Notes: generated by a model not told the origin, from the letters alone. A stretch of 64,000 nucleotides of DNA from WJKG01 sp964627305 (GCA_964627305.1 CAZVHP010000001.1:1-64000); one strand, 5' to 3'; numbered from the stretch's first letter, positions 1 through 9,965 are shown. Numbers and translations are program-made.

Positions 1-2
1 TG

Positions 3-70
3 CGGGATCTGAAAGGGCGCGGTTTGACCGACCCGAGACTGTTTTGCGGCGACGGTACCGTTTCAGCAGT
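3..70 (+). pseudogene. IS256-family transposase fragment, truncated by the IS3 element
   Basis: Frame 3 at the left edge reads RDLKGRGLTDPRLFCGDG and stops matching at the IS3 terminus near position 70. This resembles the central catalytic part of IS256/Mutator-type transposases, where a DLKxRGL stretch precedes a (G/S)DG or (S)DA motif. The gene enters from outside the window and its remainder is not found on the far side of the IS3 element, which carries an unrelated gene. Only about 22 residues are visible, so the family call is by pattern recognition. Confidence 0.45.
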
Positions 71-79
71 AAGTGGACA
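71..79 (+). repeat. Left terminal inverted repeat of the IS3 element
   Basis: AAGTGGACA, matched exactly by the complement of 1521-1529. Weaker similarity continues inward to about position 98. Confidence 0.75.
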
Positions 80-138
80 CAGCGGGGTGTTTGTTAAGAT
101 ATAATTTTTCGTAAATTGTCTTAGCGAAAGGAGACACC

Positions 139-492
139 ATGAGCGTCCAGAACCAGAAGAAGCCGGAAGCCGTGGTCAAGGATATCCGGCGCAAGACACG
201 TCGGAAATTCTCAGCTGAAGAGAAGATCAGGATTGTGCTGGAAGGGCTTCGCGGTGAGTGCAGTATCGCCGAGCTGTGCCGCCGGGAGGGGATCGTGGCC
301 AACCTGTACTACCGCTGGAGCAAAGACTTTTTGGAGGCGGGCAAGAAACGGCTTCAGGGGGACACGGTGCGTGAGGCCTCCAGCGACGAAGTCATCGGGC
401 TGAGGGGCGAGAACGAGCAGCTCAAGCAGCTGGTGGCTGAGTTGTCGCTGAAGAACCGCCTTCTGAAAAAAAGTCTGACTGGTTTGGAGTAA
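139..492 (+). CDS. IS3-family transposase OrfA (helix-turn-helix)
   Basis: This 117-residue basic protein is the DNA-binding half of an IS3-type transposase, which recognises the terminal repeats. The segment at residues 25-65 is a helix-turn-helix of the HTH_28/IS3 OrfA type, including SIAELCRREGI and a YYRWSKDF recognition region. It is followed by a leucine-rich coiled coil near residues 88-112 that mediates multimerisation in this family. The start is well supported by the AAAGGAGA ribosome site ending a few bases before ATG 139. The gene ends 14 bp before orfB, and an A7 run near its 3' end allows a -1 shift into orfB. It is intact. Confidence 0.92.
   Translation: MSVQNQKKPEAVVKDIRRKTRRKFSAEEKIRIVLEGLRGECSIAELCRREGIVANLYYRWSKDFLEAGKKRLQGDTVREASSDEVIGLRGENEQLKQLVAELSLKNRLLKKSLTGLE
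466..473 (+). promoter_or_regulatory. Programmed -1 ribosomal frameshift site joining OrfA to OrfB
   Basis: A run of seven A followed by G lies in the last codons of orfA (LKK region). Slipping back one base leaves the orfA frame and enters the orfB frame, which stays open from 465 through the orfB ATG at 507. An OrfAB fusion of the kind that acts as transposase in this family would result. The slip site and open frame are seen directly; the frameshift itself is inferred from the family. Confidence 0.75.
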
Positions 493-506
493 GGCGAAGG
501 CGGTAT

Positions 507-1505
507 ATGCGACACAGCACATCGGAGAAACTGGAGATCATTCGCGTGGTGGAGAACTCGGCGTTGGGAGTCAAGCGGACGCTTGCAGAGCTGGGGATTA
601 ACCGGAGCACGTTCTACGCCTGGTACAAACGGTACCGTGAGGGTAGAGCGTCGGCACTCAAGCCGCGACCGTCGCAGAAACGCCGGTTCTGGAACGCCAT
701 ACCGCCGGATGTCAGGCAGCGGGTGGTCGAGACAGCTCTTGAGCACCTGGACAAGTCGCCGCGGGAGTTGGCCTGGTATCTGACTGATACCCAAGGACAT
801 TACATCTCGGAATCAAGCGTCTATCGCATCCTCAAGGCGCACGATCTGATCACCAGCCCGGCCTACACGGTGCTCAGTGCCAAGGATAAGTTCGACCAGC
901 CGACGACCCGGGTGAACCAGATGTGGCAGACTGACTTCACGTATCTGAAAGTGGTTCACTGGGGCTGGTACTACCTATCTACGGTGCTGGATGACTACTC
1001 GCGCTATATCCTGGCCTGGAAGTTGTGCGAGGGGATGTCGGCTGATGATGTGACGGCGACACTGGACCGGGCGATTGCACAGACTGGCGTGGAGCACGCC
1101 GTGGTGCGTCACCGGCCGCGACTGTTGTCGGACAACGGTCCCTGCTACGTCTCGGGATCGCTTCAAGAGTACCTGCAGGAGCGCGGTCTGGGGCATGTCC
1201 GGGGACGGCCGTATCATCCGATGACCCAGGGGAAGATCGAGCGGTATCATCGCACGATGAAGAACGTGCTGCTGTTGGACAACTACTACACACCGGATGA
1301 TTTACGTGCTGAGATCGCGGTCTTCGTGCATTACTACAACCACGAGCGGTATCATGAATCGCTGGGGAATATGACGCCGGCTGACATGTACTATGGCCGG
1401 GCGGCGAAGATCCGGAGTAAGCGTGAGCGGCTTAAACTACGAACGATGGAGAGTCGAAAACGAGCGTATCAGAAGGCTGTTGCGCGCAGCCAAAGTGTGA
1501 CTTAA
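507..1505 (+). CDS. IS3-family transposase OrfB (DDE integrase core)
   Basis: This 332-residue protein is the catalytic half of the transposase, an RNase H-fold DDE strand-transferase. The N-terminal 110 residues include a second helix-turn-helix (GINRSTFYAWYKRY) and the HTH_21-like linker. The rve core follows, with WQTDFTY giving the first Asp, LLSDNGP the second Asp, and GKIERYHRTMK the catalytic Glu. A C-terminal HYYNHERYHESL motif is typical of the family. No stop or frameshift interrupts it, so the element may still be active. It can be made alone from ATG 507 or as the C-terminal part of OrfAB after frameshifting at 466-473. Confidence 0.95.
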   Translation: MRHSTSEKLEIIRVVENSALGVKRTLAELGINRSTFYAWYKRYREGRASALKPRPSQKRRFWNAIPPDVRQRVVETALEHLDKSPRELAWYLTDTQGHYISESSVYRILKAHDLITSPAYTVLSAKDKFDQPTTRVNQMWQTDFTYLKVVHWGWYYLSTVLDDYSRYILAWKLCEGMSADDVTATLDRAIAQTGVEHAVVRHRPRLLSDNGPCYVSGSLQEYLQERGLGHVRGRPYHPMTQGKIERYHRTMKNVLLLDNYYTPDDLRAEIAVFVHYYNHERYHESLGNMTPADMYYGRAAKIRSKRERLKLRTMESRKRAYQKAVARSQSVT

Positions 1506-1520
1506 CTTACGCCCGTAACT

Positions 1521-1529
1521 TGTCCACTT
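1521..1529 (-). repeat. Right terminal inverted repeat of the IS3 element
   Basis: TGTCCACTT, the exact complement of 71-79. It lies 15 bp after the orfB stop. Confidence 0.75.
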
Positions 1530-1530
1530 T

Positions 1531-2843
1531 GTTTGAAGACGTACACTGACGCCCACGCCGCCATTGCCTGTAACAACGTTGCTGTCAACCGCATGGCCCG
1601 TGAAGTCGACAATCATTCCTCCGGTGACACAATTGGTGATTATATTTCCCAGGTAGCGAGCAGCACTGTGGGTTACAGCTCCTATGTCGCAGGAGTCGAT
1701 GACGTTATACGCTACCAGCAAGGCGCCGCTGGAGTCAACCAGGCCGTAGGATCCGCCAATCAACCAATTCCCGACCACCTGTCCGGCGCCGGATACAGTA
1801 TGGATACCGATTCCTCCACCACTCACTCTGACCGTGTTGCTGTCGATGTATGTCGGATAGCCCGACCGGGCGTAGATGCCGTGAACTCCGTTGTGGGCAA
1901 ACAGCTCGTTGTGGGTGATGAGGTCACTGGCCCCCTCCGCCAGGATGCAGGCCGAACCATACTCATCCAGATAAGCACCCGTGCACGTAATCTGGTTATA
2001 GCATATGCGCTGCTCACCATATCCGGAACGATCGTGAATCCTTCCCTCAATGATCACATTGTGCCCAATGTATGCATCAGAAATGCCACTCTTGTAATCG
2101 ATGCCGACAGAATCAATCGTGTTGCCAACGATGGAATCAATCGCCCCCTGACCGGAATTGTACTTGATACCTGCTGCCACGCGGCAATCACGGACCACCT
2201 GCACCAGATAGCCAGGGCTTGTCGTCGCGCTGTTGCCGAACAGGATACTATCGCCGACTGTGCATCACCTCACCGCGTCGCGCGAAAACCAATCGCATGA
2301 TCCATGACCAAACCGGATCCCTTCCGTAACTGCACAACTGTCTAAGGTCAGACTGTATCCGCCGCCGTGCATCATGGCCACTTCGCCTTCGATATGGCAA
2401 CGGCGCAGGGCGCACGTGCCCGGCGGCTCCTCATCGGCCTCTGCGATCCCGTAGAAGAACCCCTGGCAATGAAGGTCCTCGAGTGTGACAGGACGAGGAT
2501 CGTTGTCAAGCGGACCAAGAAATGTCGTCATGATGCGCGTCAAGTCAGCATGCACCCCTCGGACTGTCATTCCGCCTTTGAGACGGATGAACTCCTCTTC
2601 ATTGGTATACTCCCCGGCGGCCACCAACAGCAGACTGCCCTCCGACGCCGCAGAAACAGCCTCCGTCAGGGTGTTGAAAGGCCTGCTTTGCGAGCCGTCT
2701 TCGAGGCCTGTGTGGGAGAAGTCAACGTACAACGTGTCCGATACCACCGGCGTCGGACCCGTACCGGTGCTGTTGTCATCACCACTGCAACCGACACAGA
2801 CAGTCGCGGCAATGACCATGACGATGAGTGATAGTTTTTTCAT
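1531..2843 (-). pseudogene. Right-handed beta-helix lipoprotein gene, broken by an in-frame TGA and cut by the IS3 element
   Basis: Reading leftward from ATG 2843, the protein begins with a lipoprotein signal peptide ending in the lipobox-like VGC at about residue 19. A Ser/Gly/Thr-rich linker follows, then a DUF1565/NosD-type parallel beta-helix (GSQSRPFNTLTEAVSAA, VAAGEY, repeated short turns). An in-frame TGA occurs at 2267-2265. The same frame continues without another stop through recognisable beta-helix turns (NTVRVSGGGIGI, GNWLIGG, GNIITN) until the IS3 terminus at 1530, after which the frame reads IS sequence. Two lesions therefore inactivate the gene: a nonsense codon (plausibly W or R to stop) and loss of its 3' end. 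An intact relative would be a surface or periplasmic lipoprotein, perhaps binding or cleaving polysaccharide. The ligand is unknown. Confidence 0.8.
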
Positions 2844-2864
2844 TTAGTCTGTCCTCACGCATTC

Positions 2865-2879
2865 GGTGGTCTTACCACC
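2865..2879 (-). other. Short hairpin in the leader of the beta-helix gene
   Basis: GGTGGT and ACCACC flank a 3-base loop, 22 bp upstream of the ATG. It may be a fortuitous stem-loop. The rest of 2844-3119 shows no gene. Confidence 0.3.
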
Positions 2880-3119
2880 CCTGGACAGGGAAACCCCTGC
2901 GTAATGGCTTGTGTCGCTCTGTTAGAATCGAAACGGCCTCGATTGAATCATCTCGGCCAGGAACCTCAAGAGGACCAAGAATAAACCCGCACACGTGGAT
3001 TTGTTAATCTCTATTCAGTTCCGGCAGACGCGGTCCCCAATCTGCTCCAAACACCACCGGGCGAAGACCTTGCAAAACCACTTGACAAATCACACCGCCA
3101 CCGTGTTCTTAGTAACACT

Positions 3120-3404
3120 ATGACAGCCAAAGCCAAAAGCCGCATCGATACCGCCGAGGAATTCCACTGGCCGTTCGGCAAAACCAACTACCTGATCTTC
3201 GGCGCCGCCCTCGTGGCCATTATCATAGGCTATATCACCCTCGCTCAAGGGTCAATGACCCTCGCTCCGATTCTCCTCGTTCTCGGTTACTGTGTCCTGA
3301 TCCCGCTCTCGCTGTTGATTCGCTCCAAAGATGTCGACTCCGGCGAGTCGATCGAGGCCGTCGAGGCCACCATCCAGGCCGACGACAGGCGCGCCGACGC
3401 CTGA
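3120..3404 (+). CDS. Small integral membrane protein, DUF3098-like
   Basis: This 94-residue protein has a short N-terminal cytoplasmic part with the signature FHWPFGKTNY. Two hydrophobic helices follow (about residues 21-40 and 46-66), then a hydrophilic tail. The W/F-x-FGxxNY lead followed by two helices matches the DUF3098 family, whose function is unknown. There is no Shine-Dalgarno sequence, but a perfect TTGACA lies 38 bp upstream of the ATG (3082-3087), so a very short leader is possible, though no good -10 is visible. It is 158 bp upstream of pckA and is probably transcribed separately, since pckA has its own strong ribosome site. Confidence 0.7.
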   Translation: MTAKAKSRIDTAEEFHWPFGKTNYLIFGAALVAIIIGYITLAQGSMTLAPILLVLGYCVLIPLSLLIRSKDVDSGESIEAVEATIQADDRRADA

Positions 3405-3562
3405 AATTCTGCCTCCCCCGCACCCACCACTGAACACTCATGTAAACATGGGGCAAATTTATCTTCGTAATCAGCGCGGAACGTATCAACCCGACTGACC
3501 GTTTAGCGATATACAGACTATCAGAGAGTAATTCCGTCCCGAATAAACAAGGAGATCGCCAA

Positions 3563-5173
<1,611 letters not shown>

Positions 5174-5200
5174 ACATTCTCACCCGCACAGAGAACGGAA

Positions 5201-5236
5201 GACGGCTGCCCAACCACAGCAGCCGTCCTGTTTGTT
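5201..5236 (+). terminator. Intrinsic-type terminator after pckA
   Basis: GACGGCTGC (5201-5209) pairs with GCAGCCGTC (5219-5227) around a 9-base loop and is followed by the T-rich CTGTTTGTT. It lies 28 bp after the pckA stop. Confidence 0.7.
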
Positions 5237-5389
5237 CGCAAGCTACCTGCCCAATTGCCCCGGCGCCCTCCCTCGCAACTCCACTGCGGCGAAACCGACC
5301 CGGATTCTTTGATTCGACAAACCTTTACCTCCCCACGTCTGTTATGTAGATTGAGTACAGCGACCCGCAACACCCGCAAGGAGGTAATC

Positions 5390-5536
5390 ATGCGTCGCTC
5401 TTCACGCCCGATGGGGACGCGCTCAATCAAGGACAAGAACTCAAGCAAGTGGACGTCCGGCGAGGGGATAGCCATCGCTGTGGTCGTAATCATCGCCATA
5501 GTTGTCGTCGTTGCCTTCGGCTACTGGGGCAACTGA
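5390..5536 (+). CDS. Small single-pass membrane peptide (48 residues)
   Basis: ATG 5390 is preceded by a strong ribosome site (AAGGAGGTAATC). The peptide has a basic, polar N-terminus (RRSSRPMGTRSIKDK), one very hydrophobic helix rich in Ile and Val (about residues 27-44) and a short end, GYWGN. The basic N-terminus suggests the N-in orientation. No family is recognised. The strong start signal, coherent composition and independent position between pckA and the next gene argue that it is real. Small proteins of this kind often modulate a larger membrane complex, but nothing here identifies a partner. Confidence 0.6.
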   Translation: MRRSSRPMGTRSIKDKNSSKWTSGEGIAIAVVVIIAIVVVVAFGYWGN

Positions 5537-5602
5537 CCCCACCCTCAAGGGGGTGCTTTAGACTGTAACCAACAATCCGCCAATGCCTTAGCGTGCTTTA
5601 AG

Positions 5603-5623
5603 AGGTTTCTCGGGAAGAAACCT
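5603..5623. other. Perfect 8-bp stem-loop in the intergenic region
   Basis: AGGTTTCT and AGAAACCT flank CGGGA. There is no T-run, so it may be an RNA structure or a protein site upstream of the plug-vWA gene. Confidence 0.4.
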
Positions 5624-5688
5624 GCGGCCGTTGTGTATCCGCATCAAACGGCTGATATCACTCAAGCTTCCGAATAAGGAGGTGGATT

Positions 5689-7812
5689 ATGCGCCCCAAA
5701 ACCGAACAACCCAAACCTGATCGCTCCGGCCAGGCCGCCCGCACGCTGACTACGCCAACCGGAACGATCGAACGCTTCCTCATCACCACCGCCATCTCTG
5801 TCGCCATTATTCTGGCCAGCCTTGCCAGTGCCTATGGTGCCGCCGCCGGCCAGATCACCGGCACCGTCGTCGACTCCGCCGGCGGCCATCCCGTCGTCGG
5901 CGCCTCCGTTATCCTCGTCGGTACCACGCGCGGCGCCATGTCCGACTTCGACGGCAGGTTCATCATCCGCCAGATCGAACCCGGCTCCTGCACCATCCGA
6001 ATCTCGCACCTCGACTACGTCACTATGGACATCACCGATGTCGCCGTAAGACCAGACCTGACCACCGATCTCGGCACGATCAAACTGCCCTTGAAGGGGG
6101 ATTCATCGCGTGAGAAGACCACTGTCATCGGCGAGCGCGACATCCTTCAGAGGTTCGACGCGTCCAATGTCGTGACCCTGCCCAGGACCGAGGTCGATCG
6201 CAAGTCTCCGAAGACCATCGACGAACTGCTCCGGGAAACCGCCGGAGTAATTACCAACTCCAAAGGCGAAGTCTGCATCCGCGGCGGCCCCGGCGGCGAG
6301 ATTTCGTACATCATTGACGGCCAGTCCATCGGCGATCCCCTCGGAGCGCTCGGGCCGGCAGGGAAGACCCGGGGCGAGATTCCTATGCGTCCACGGTATC
6401 CCGCGGGGCCGTTCGACCATGACGAACAGCGCTTCGACGACATGTATTTCCACGACTACGGCGTCAACCCCTGGACTGACACCCGGCGGGACAGCCGCTC
6501 GACCTTCGCGGCCGATGTCGACGATGCCTCCTTCATCATCACCCGCGCTTTCCTTGAGCGCGGCCATCTCCCGCCCCCCGATGCCGTCCGAACCGAGGAG
6601 TTCATCAACCACTTCGACTACGACTACGATGGCTCCTTCCGCGAAACCTTCCGCGTCTTCGTCGAAGGTGCCCCGTCACCGTTTGCTCCCGACGTCGATT
6701 TGCTGCGCATCGGTATCAAGGGACGTGAAATACCCCGGCAGCAACGCGCCGATGCCAACCTCGTCTTCGTCATCGATCGTTCCGGCTCCATGCAGCGCGA
6801 ACGACGCCTGGAACTGGTCAAGGACGCCCTGCACATGCTGCTGACTCAGCTTCGCCCCGCCGATCGCATCGCCATCGTCGCGTTCGATACCCGCGCCGAG
6901 ATCATCCTGCGCCCCACTGCGGCCAACCGCAAAGCAGAAATCCAGCGAGCGATCGACATGGTGTTCGCCAATGGCTCCACCAACGTCGAACACGGTCTGA
7001 AGCTCGGTTTTGAACTGGCCGATCAGATGTTCACCCGGGGAAAGATCAATCACGTCATGCTGCTGTCCGACGGCGTCGCCAACACCGGCAGAGTTCAGCC
7101 GGAGCAGCTTCCGAAGATGATCAGGCGCTACGCTGAGCGCGGCATCACCCTGACCACTGTCGGTGTGGGAATGGGTAACTACAACGACGTGTTGCTCGAG
7201 AAGCTCGGCAATAAGGGCAACGGCGGCTACGCCTACGTCGACAGCCGCGATGAGGCTTATCGCATCTTCGTCGAGAAACTCACCGGCACCCTGCAGGTCA
7301 TCGCTCGCGATGTCAAAATCCAGGTAACCTTCAATCCCGAAATCATTGCCAGTTATCGCCTGCTCGGTTATGAGAACCGCGACGTGCCCGATCACAAGTT
7401 CCGCGACGATCGCCACGATGGGGGAGAGGTCGGTGCCGGCCACGAGGTGACCGCCGTCTACCAGGTGCAGTACCACCGGCACTCGCGCTCCGATGACCTC
7501 GGCACCGTTGCGATCCGCTACAAGGACCCCGAGCGGACCGAACGCGTCCATGAAATCACCGGAGATATCTCCCGGCGTCACCTTCAGCGCCACTTCGACC
7601 GCGCCTCTGGCAACTTCCAGCTCGCCATTGTCGCTGCCGAGTTCGCCGAAGTTCTCCGGCAGGTCAACGCCTGGCCCGGACACGCCAGCCTGACCGACCT
7701 GGAGCGCCGCGCCGCGCGACTCGCTCGACACACTGAGTCACCGCAGCTCGACCAACTGGTCGATATGATTCGCCAGGCCCTCAGGCACGAGGATCACCTC
7801 GCCGACCGGTAG
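5689..7812 (+). CDS. Fusion of carboxypeptidase-regulatory domain, TonB plug and YfbK-like von Willebrand A protein
   Basis: The domains of this 707-residue secreted or envelope protein can be read in order. A hydrophobic signal or anchor lies at about 29-50. A carboxypeptidase-regulatory-like beta sandwich covers about 54-135 (GQITGTVVDSAGGHPVVGASV). A TonB-receptor plug-like segment spans about 145-222 (TIDELLRETAGV, VCIRGG, YIIDG). The vWA_N domain typical of YfbK covers about 265-345 (LPPPDAVRTEEFINHFDYDY). The vWA domain at about 355-545 has an intact MIDAS (VFVIDRSGSM) and a metal-binding Thr/Asp further on (LLSDGVANTG). A C-terminal DUF3520-like region ends the protein. No beta-barrel follows the plug, so it cannot be a TonB transporter. 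MIDAS domains bind proteins through a divalent metal, so an adhesive or assembly role is likely. AAGGAGG precedes the ATG. Confidence 0.85.
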   Translation: MRPKTEQPKPDRSGQAARTLTTPTGTIERFLITTAISVAIILASLASAYGAAAGQITGTVVDSAGGHPVVGASVILVGTTRGAMSDFDGRFIIRQIEPGSCTIRISHLDYVTMDITDVAVRPDLTTDLGTIKLPLKGDSSREKTTVIGERDILQRFDASNVVTLPRTEVDRKSPKTIDELLRETAGVITNSKGEVCIRGGPGGEISYIIDGQSIGDPLGALGPAGKTRGEIPMRPRYPAGPFDHDEQRFDDMYFHDYGVNPWTDTRRDSRSTFAADVDDASFIITRAFLERGHLPPPDAVRTEEFINHFDYDYDGSFRETFRVFVEGAPSPFAPDVDLLRIGIKGREIPRQQRADANLVFVIDRSGSMQRERRLELVKDALHMLLTQLRPADRIAIVAFDTRAEIILRPTAANRKAEIQRAIDMVFANGSTNVEHGLKLGFELADQMFTRGKINHVMLLSDGVANTGRVQPEQLPKMIRRYAERGITLTTVGVGMGNYNDVLLEKLGNKGNGGYAYVDSRDEAYRIFVEKLTGTLQVIARDVKIQVTFNPEIIASYRLLGYENRDVPDHKFRDDRHDGGEVGAGHEVTAVYQVQYHRHSRSDDLGTVAIRYKDPERTERVHEITGDISRRHLQRHFDRASGNFQLAIVAAEFAEVLRQVNAWPGHASLTDLERRAARLARHTESPQLDQLVDMIRQALRHEDHLADR

Positions 7813-7878
7813 CCACATGACAACACCTCCTCAAGGCCTCCCTCGTAAGGCTCGAGTCGCCGTCCTCCTAAAAACCGA

Positions 7879-7909
7879 AAGCGGGTGCCGCCCATGGCGT
7901 CACCCGCTT
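7879..7909. terminator. Bidirectional terminator between convergent genes
   Basis: AAGCGGGTG (7879-7887) pairs with CACCCGCTT (7901-7909), and CGCC/GGCG inside the loop can extend the stem. On the minus strand it is followed by TCGGTTTTT. It sits between the plug-vWA gene and the ABC operon, which converge here. Confidence 0.7.
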
Positions 7910-7970
7910 ATCGGTGTTGCTGCGTTACCTAAGAGAAAAGAAGGGAGTTGGTAACGGAAGACATCTGTCG

Positions 7971-8660
7971 CTACGCCACCTTCACCGCCTGTTCATCTGT
8001 CTCAATCATCCCGTCCTTGAGCTTCACAATCCGCTGCGCCTTCCGCGCCAAATTCAGATCATGCGTGATAATCAATACTGTCTTGCCGAGTGCGTGCAGA
8101 TCATGGAATATCTTCACAATCCCCTCACCGGACTTGGTATCCAAATTGCCGGTCGGCTCGTCGGCCAGAATGATCTCCGGGTCGTTCGCCAGCGCCCGTG
8201 CGATCGCCACCCGCTGCATCTCCCCGCCGGACATCTCCGTCGGCTTGTTGCCCAGCTTCTCACCCAGCCCCACCTGTTCCAGCATACGGACCACCCGCTC
8301 CCTGCGACCTTTCGCGTTCACGCGCGCAAACAACAGCGGCACCTCAACATTCTCATACGCTGTCGCATACGGCAACAGGTTAAATGCCTGGAACACAAAC
8401 CCGATCTTGCGATTGCGTATGTCCGCCAGTTGGTTGGCGCTCAGGCGGTTCACATTCTCACCCTCAAGCTGATACACCCCGCTGGTCGGCACGTCAAGAC
8501 AACCGATGATATTCATCAGCGTCGATTTGCCCGAGCCCGAGGGACCGACCACCGCCACCATCTGACCCTTCTCAACCCCAAGGTTTATCTGCTTGAGCGC
8601 CGCAAACTCCACGGCCCCTGTCCGATACACCTTGGTCACCAGCTTCATCTTTATTATCAT
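7971..8660 (-). CDS. ABC transporter ATP-binding protein, MacB/LolD type
   Basis: This 229-residue nucleotide-binding subunit drives the two FtsX-type permeases encoded just upstream. It has Walker A GPSGSGKST (about 39-47), the Q-loop region FVFQAFNLLPYATAYENVEVPL, the signature MSGGEMQRVAIARAL, Walker B IILADEPTGNLD and the switch His in IITHD. The YRTG and ENV patterns are those of the LolD/MacB/FtsE branch, which moves lipoproteins, peptides or drugs from the inner membrane and periplasm. The start is taken at ATG 8660, because MIIKMKLVTKVYRTG matches family N-termini; a TTG at 8669 is the alternative. It is the last gene of the operon and is followed by the terminator at 7879-7909. Confidence 0.93.
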   Translation of the reverse strand: MIIKMKLVTKVYRTGAVEFAALKQINLGVEKGQMVAVVGPSGSGKSTLMNIIGCLDVPTSGVYQLEGENVNRLSANQLADIRNRKIGFVFQAFNLLPYATAYENVEVPLLFARVNAKGRRERVVRMLEQVGLGEKLGNKPTEMSGGEMQRVAIARALANDPEIILADEPTGNLDTKSGEGIVKIFHDLHALGKTVLIITHDLNLARKAQRIVKLKDGMIETDEQAVKVA

Positions 8661-8701
8661 ATCCTCCAACTCCCGAAATCATTTCATACAGACCAGCAGT
8701 A

Positions 8702-9952
8702 TCATTCATAACGCAGCGTCTCCACCGGGTTGACGCTCGAGGCCCGCAGCGCCGGAAAGAAGCCCGACAGCAATCCCATCAGCCCCAGTATCCCGATCAC
8801 GATCACGCCAATCTCCAGCGAAATCGTCGGCCGTCCCGTGAACTCCAGCACGTCCGATTCGATCGGCACACGCTTGAATCCCTCCGTCAGCACATAGCTC
8901 AGCGCCATGCCCAACGCGCCCCCCGTGAATGTGATCATGATCGCCTCCAGCAGAAACTGCAGCAGGATGTAGCTCCGCCGCGCCCCCAGCGCCATCTTGA
9001 TCCCGATCTCCCGACTGCGCTCCTTAATCGACACGTACATGATGTTCGCGACCCCCACTCCTGCAATCAGTAACGTCAAACCGCCGATAATCCCCAAAAA
9101 CATCTTCAGCCCCACCAGCACCTTGTTGAACTCCCGCGCGCTTTCGGCCACATCCCACACCCACAACGCCCGATCATCGGCCGGATCAAAACGGTACCGC
9201 GCCCCCATGGCCTCGAATACCTTCTTCTCCACCAGCTTCATCTCCCTCGGGTCATGCGGCTGATACACAATGTTCCCCAGATACCTGTTGCCGAAGATCA
9301 TATGAAACGTAGTCGCCGGTATGCAGACGTTCTGTCTGTCCTGCCCGCTGTACGAGTTCATCTGCATCTTGTCGATCATCACCCCAACCACCAGAAACGG
9401 GATATCGTTGAGCAGGATCGTTTCTCCCACCGGATCCTTGTCACCAAACAGGCGTTGCTTGGCACCGAATCCCAGAAACGCCACCCGACGCCTCTTGTCC
9501 ATGTCCGTCTGGTTGATCATTCGCCCGCCCGCCATCGGGATGTGATTACGCATCTGCTCCCACTGCGGAGTTATCCCGGTCACATGCTCGCTGATGATGG
9601 TCGTATCATAACGGACCACCGTTCCCCACCGATGATACTCCCCGCCGATATACTTGATCTGCGGTATCCGCTTCTTCAAATACGCCACATCCTCCCGATG
9701 CAGATTGATCGGTCGTCCCTTGCCCAGCCCCTTGAACGGTATCGAGGTCTCGCCCCCCCAAACGATCGATATCGAGTCCCCCATCCCCTTGCGGTTGATC
9801 GTCAACTGCTGGTGCAACCCCTCACCGAATCCGAGCAGCAGCATGATCGAAATCGTCCCCCAGGCAAGCGCGATCAGTGTCAGCGTGATCCGCTTCTTCT
9901 GGTTGCGAAAATCCCGGACGAACAGGTTGTACAGTGTCTGTATGTTTCTCAT
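8702..9952 (-). CDS. ABC transporter permease, MacB/FtsX type (second copy)
   Basis: This 416-residue inner-membrane protein has the MacB plan. One N-terminal helix (about 20-42) is followed by a large periplasmic MacB_PCD domain (about 45-265) and three C-terminal FtsX helices. The loop REIGIKMALGARRSYILLQFLLEAI is the coupling helix that contacts the ATPase, and the protein ends ALRASSVNPVETLRYE, as MacB permeases do. It overlaps in plan with the upstream permease but is diverged, suggesting a heterodimeric transporter. It starts 13 bp after the previous gene with a GGTGAT ribosome site. The substrate cannot be told from sequence. Confidence 0.9.
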   Translation of the reverse strand: MRNIQTLYNLFVRDFRNQKKRITLTLIALAWGTISIMLLLGFGEGLHQQLTINRKGMGDSISIVWGGETSIPFKGLGKGRPINLHREDVAYLKKRIPQIKYIGGEYHRWGTVVRYDTTIISEHVTGITPQWEQMRNHIPMAGGRMINQTDMDKRRRVAFLGFGAKQRLFGDKDPVGETILLNDIPFLVVGVMIDKMQMNSYSGQDRQNVCIPATTFHMIFGNRYLGNIVYQPHDPREMKLVEKKVFEAMGARYRFDPADDRALWVWDVAESAREFNKVLVGLKMFLGIIGGLTLLIAGVGVANIMYVSIKERSREIGIKMALGARRSYILLQFLLEAIMITFTGGALGMALSYVLTEGFKRVPIESDVLEFTGRPTISLEIGVIVIGILGLMGLLSGFFPALRASSVNPVETLRYE

Positions 9953-9965
9953 ATCACCATCATGA

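Larger units (their letters stand above)
70..1530 (+). mobile_element. IS3-family insertion sequence, apparently complete
   Basis: The unit has imperfect terminal inverted repeats whose outer nine bases are identical (AAGTGGACA at 71-79, its complement at 1521-1529) with looser similarity for about 20 more bases. It carries the two-orf transposase layout of the IS3 family. No 3-4 bp target duplication is seen when bases 67-70 and 1530-1533 are compared. The element is G-rich on the plus strand, unlike the C-rich surroundings, which suggests recent arrival. The exact outer bases are uncertain by one or two positions. Confidence 0.88.

Noticed and set aside
2265..2267. TGA in the beta-helix frame as a selenocysteine codon
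   Set aside because: A selenocysteine is not expected in this family, no selenocysteine element can be recognised, and the gene is also truncated by an IS, so decay is simpler.
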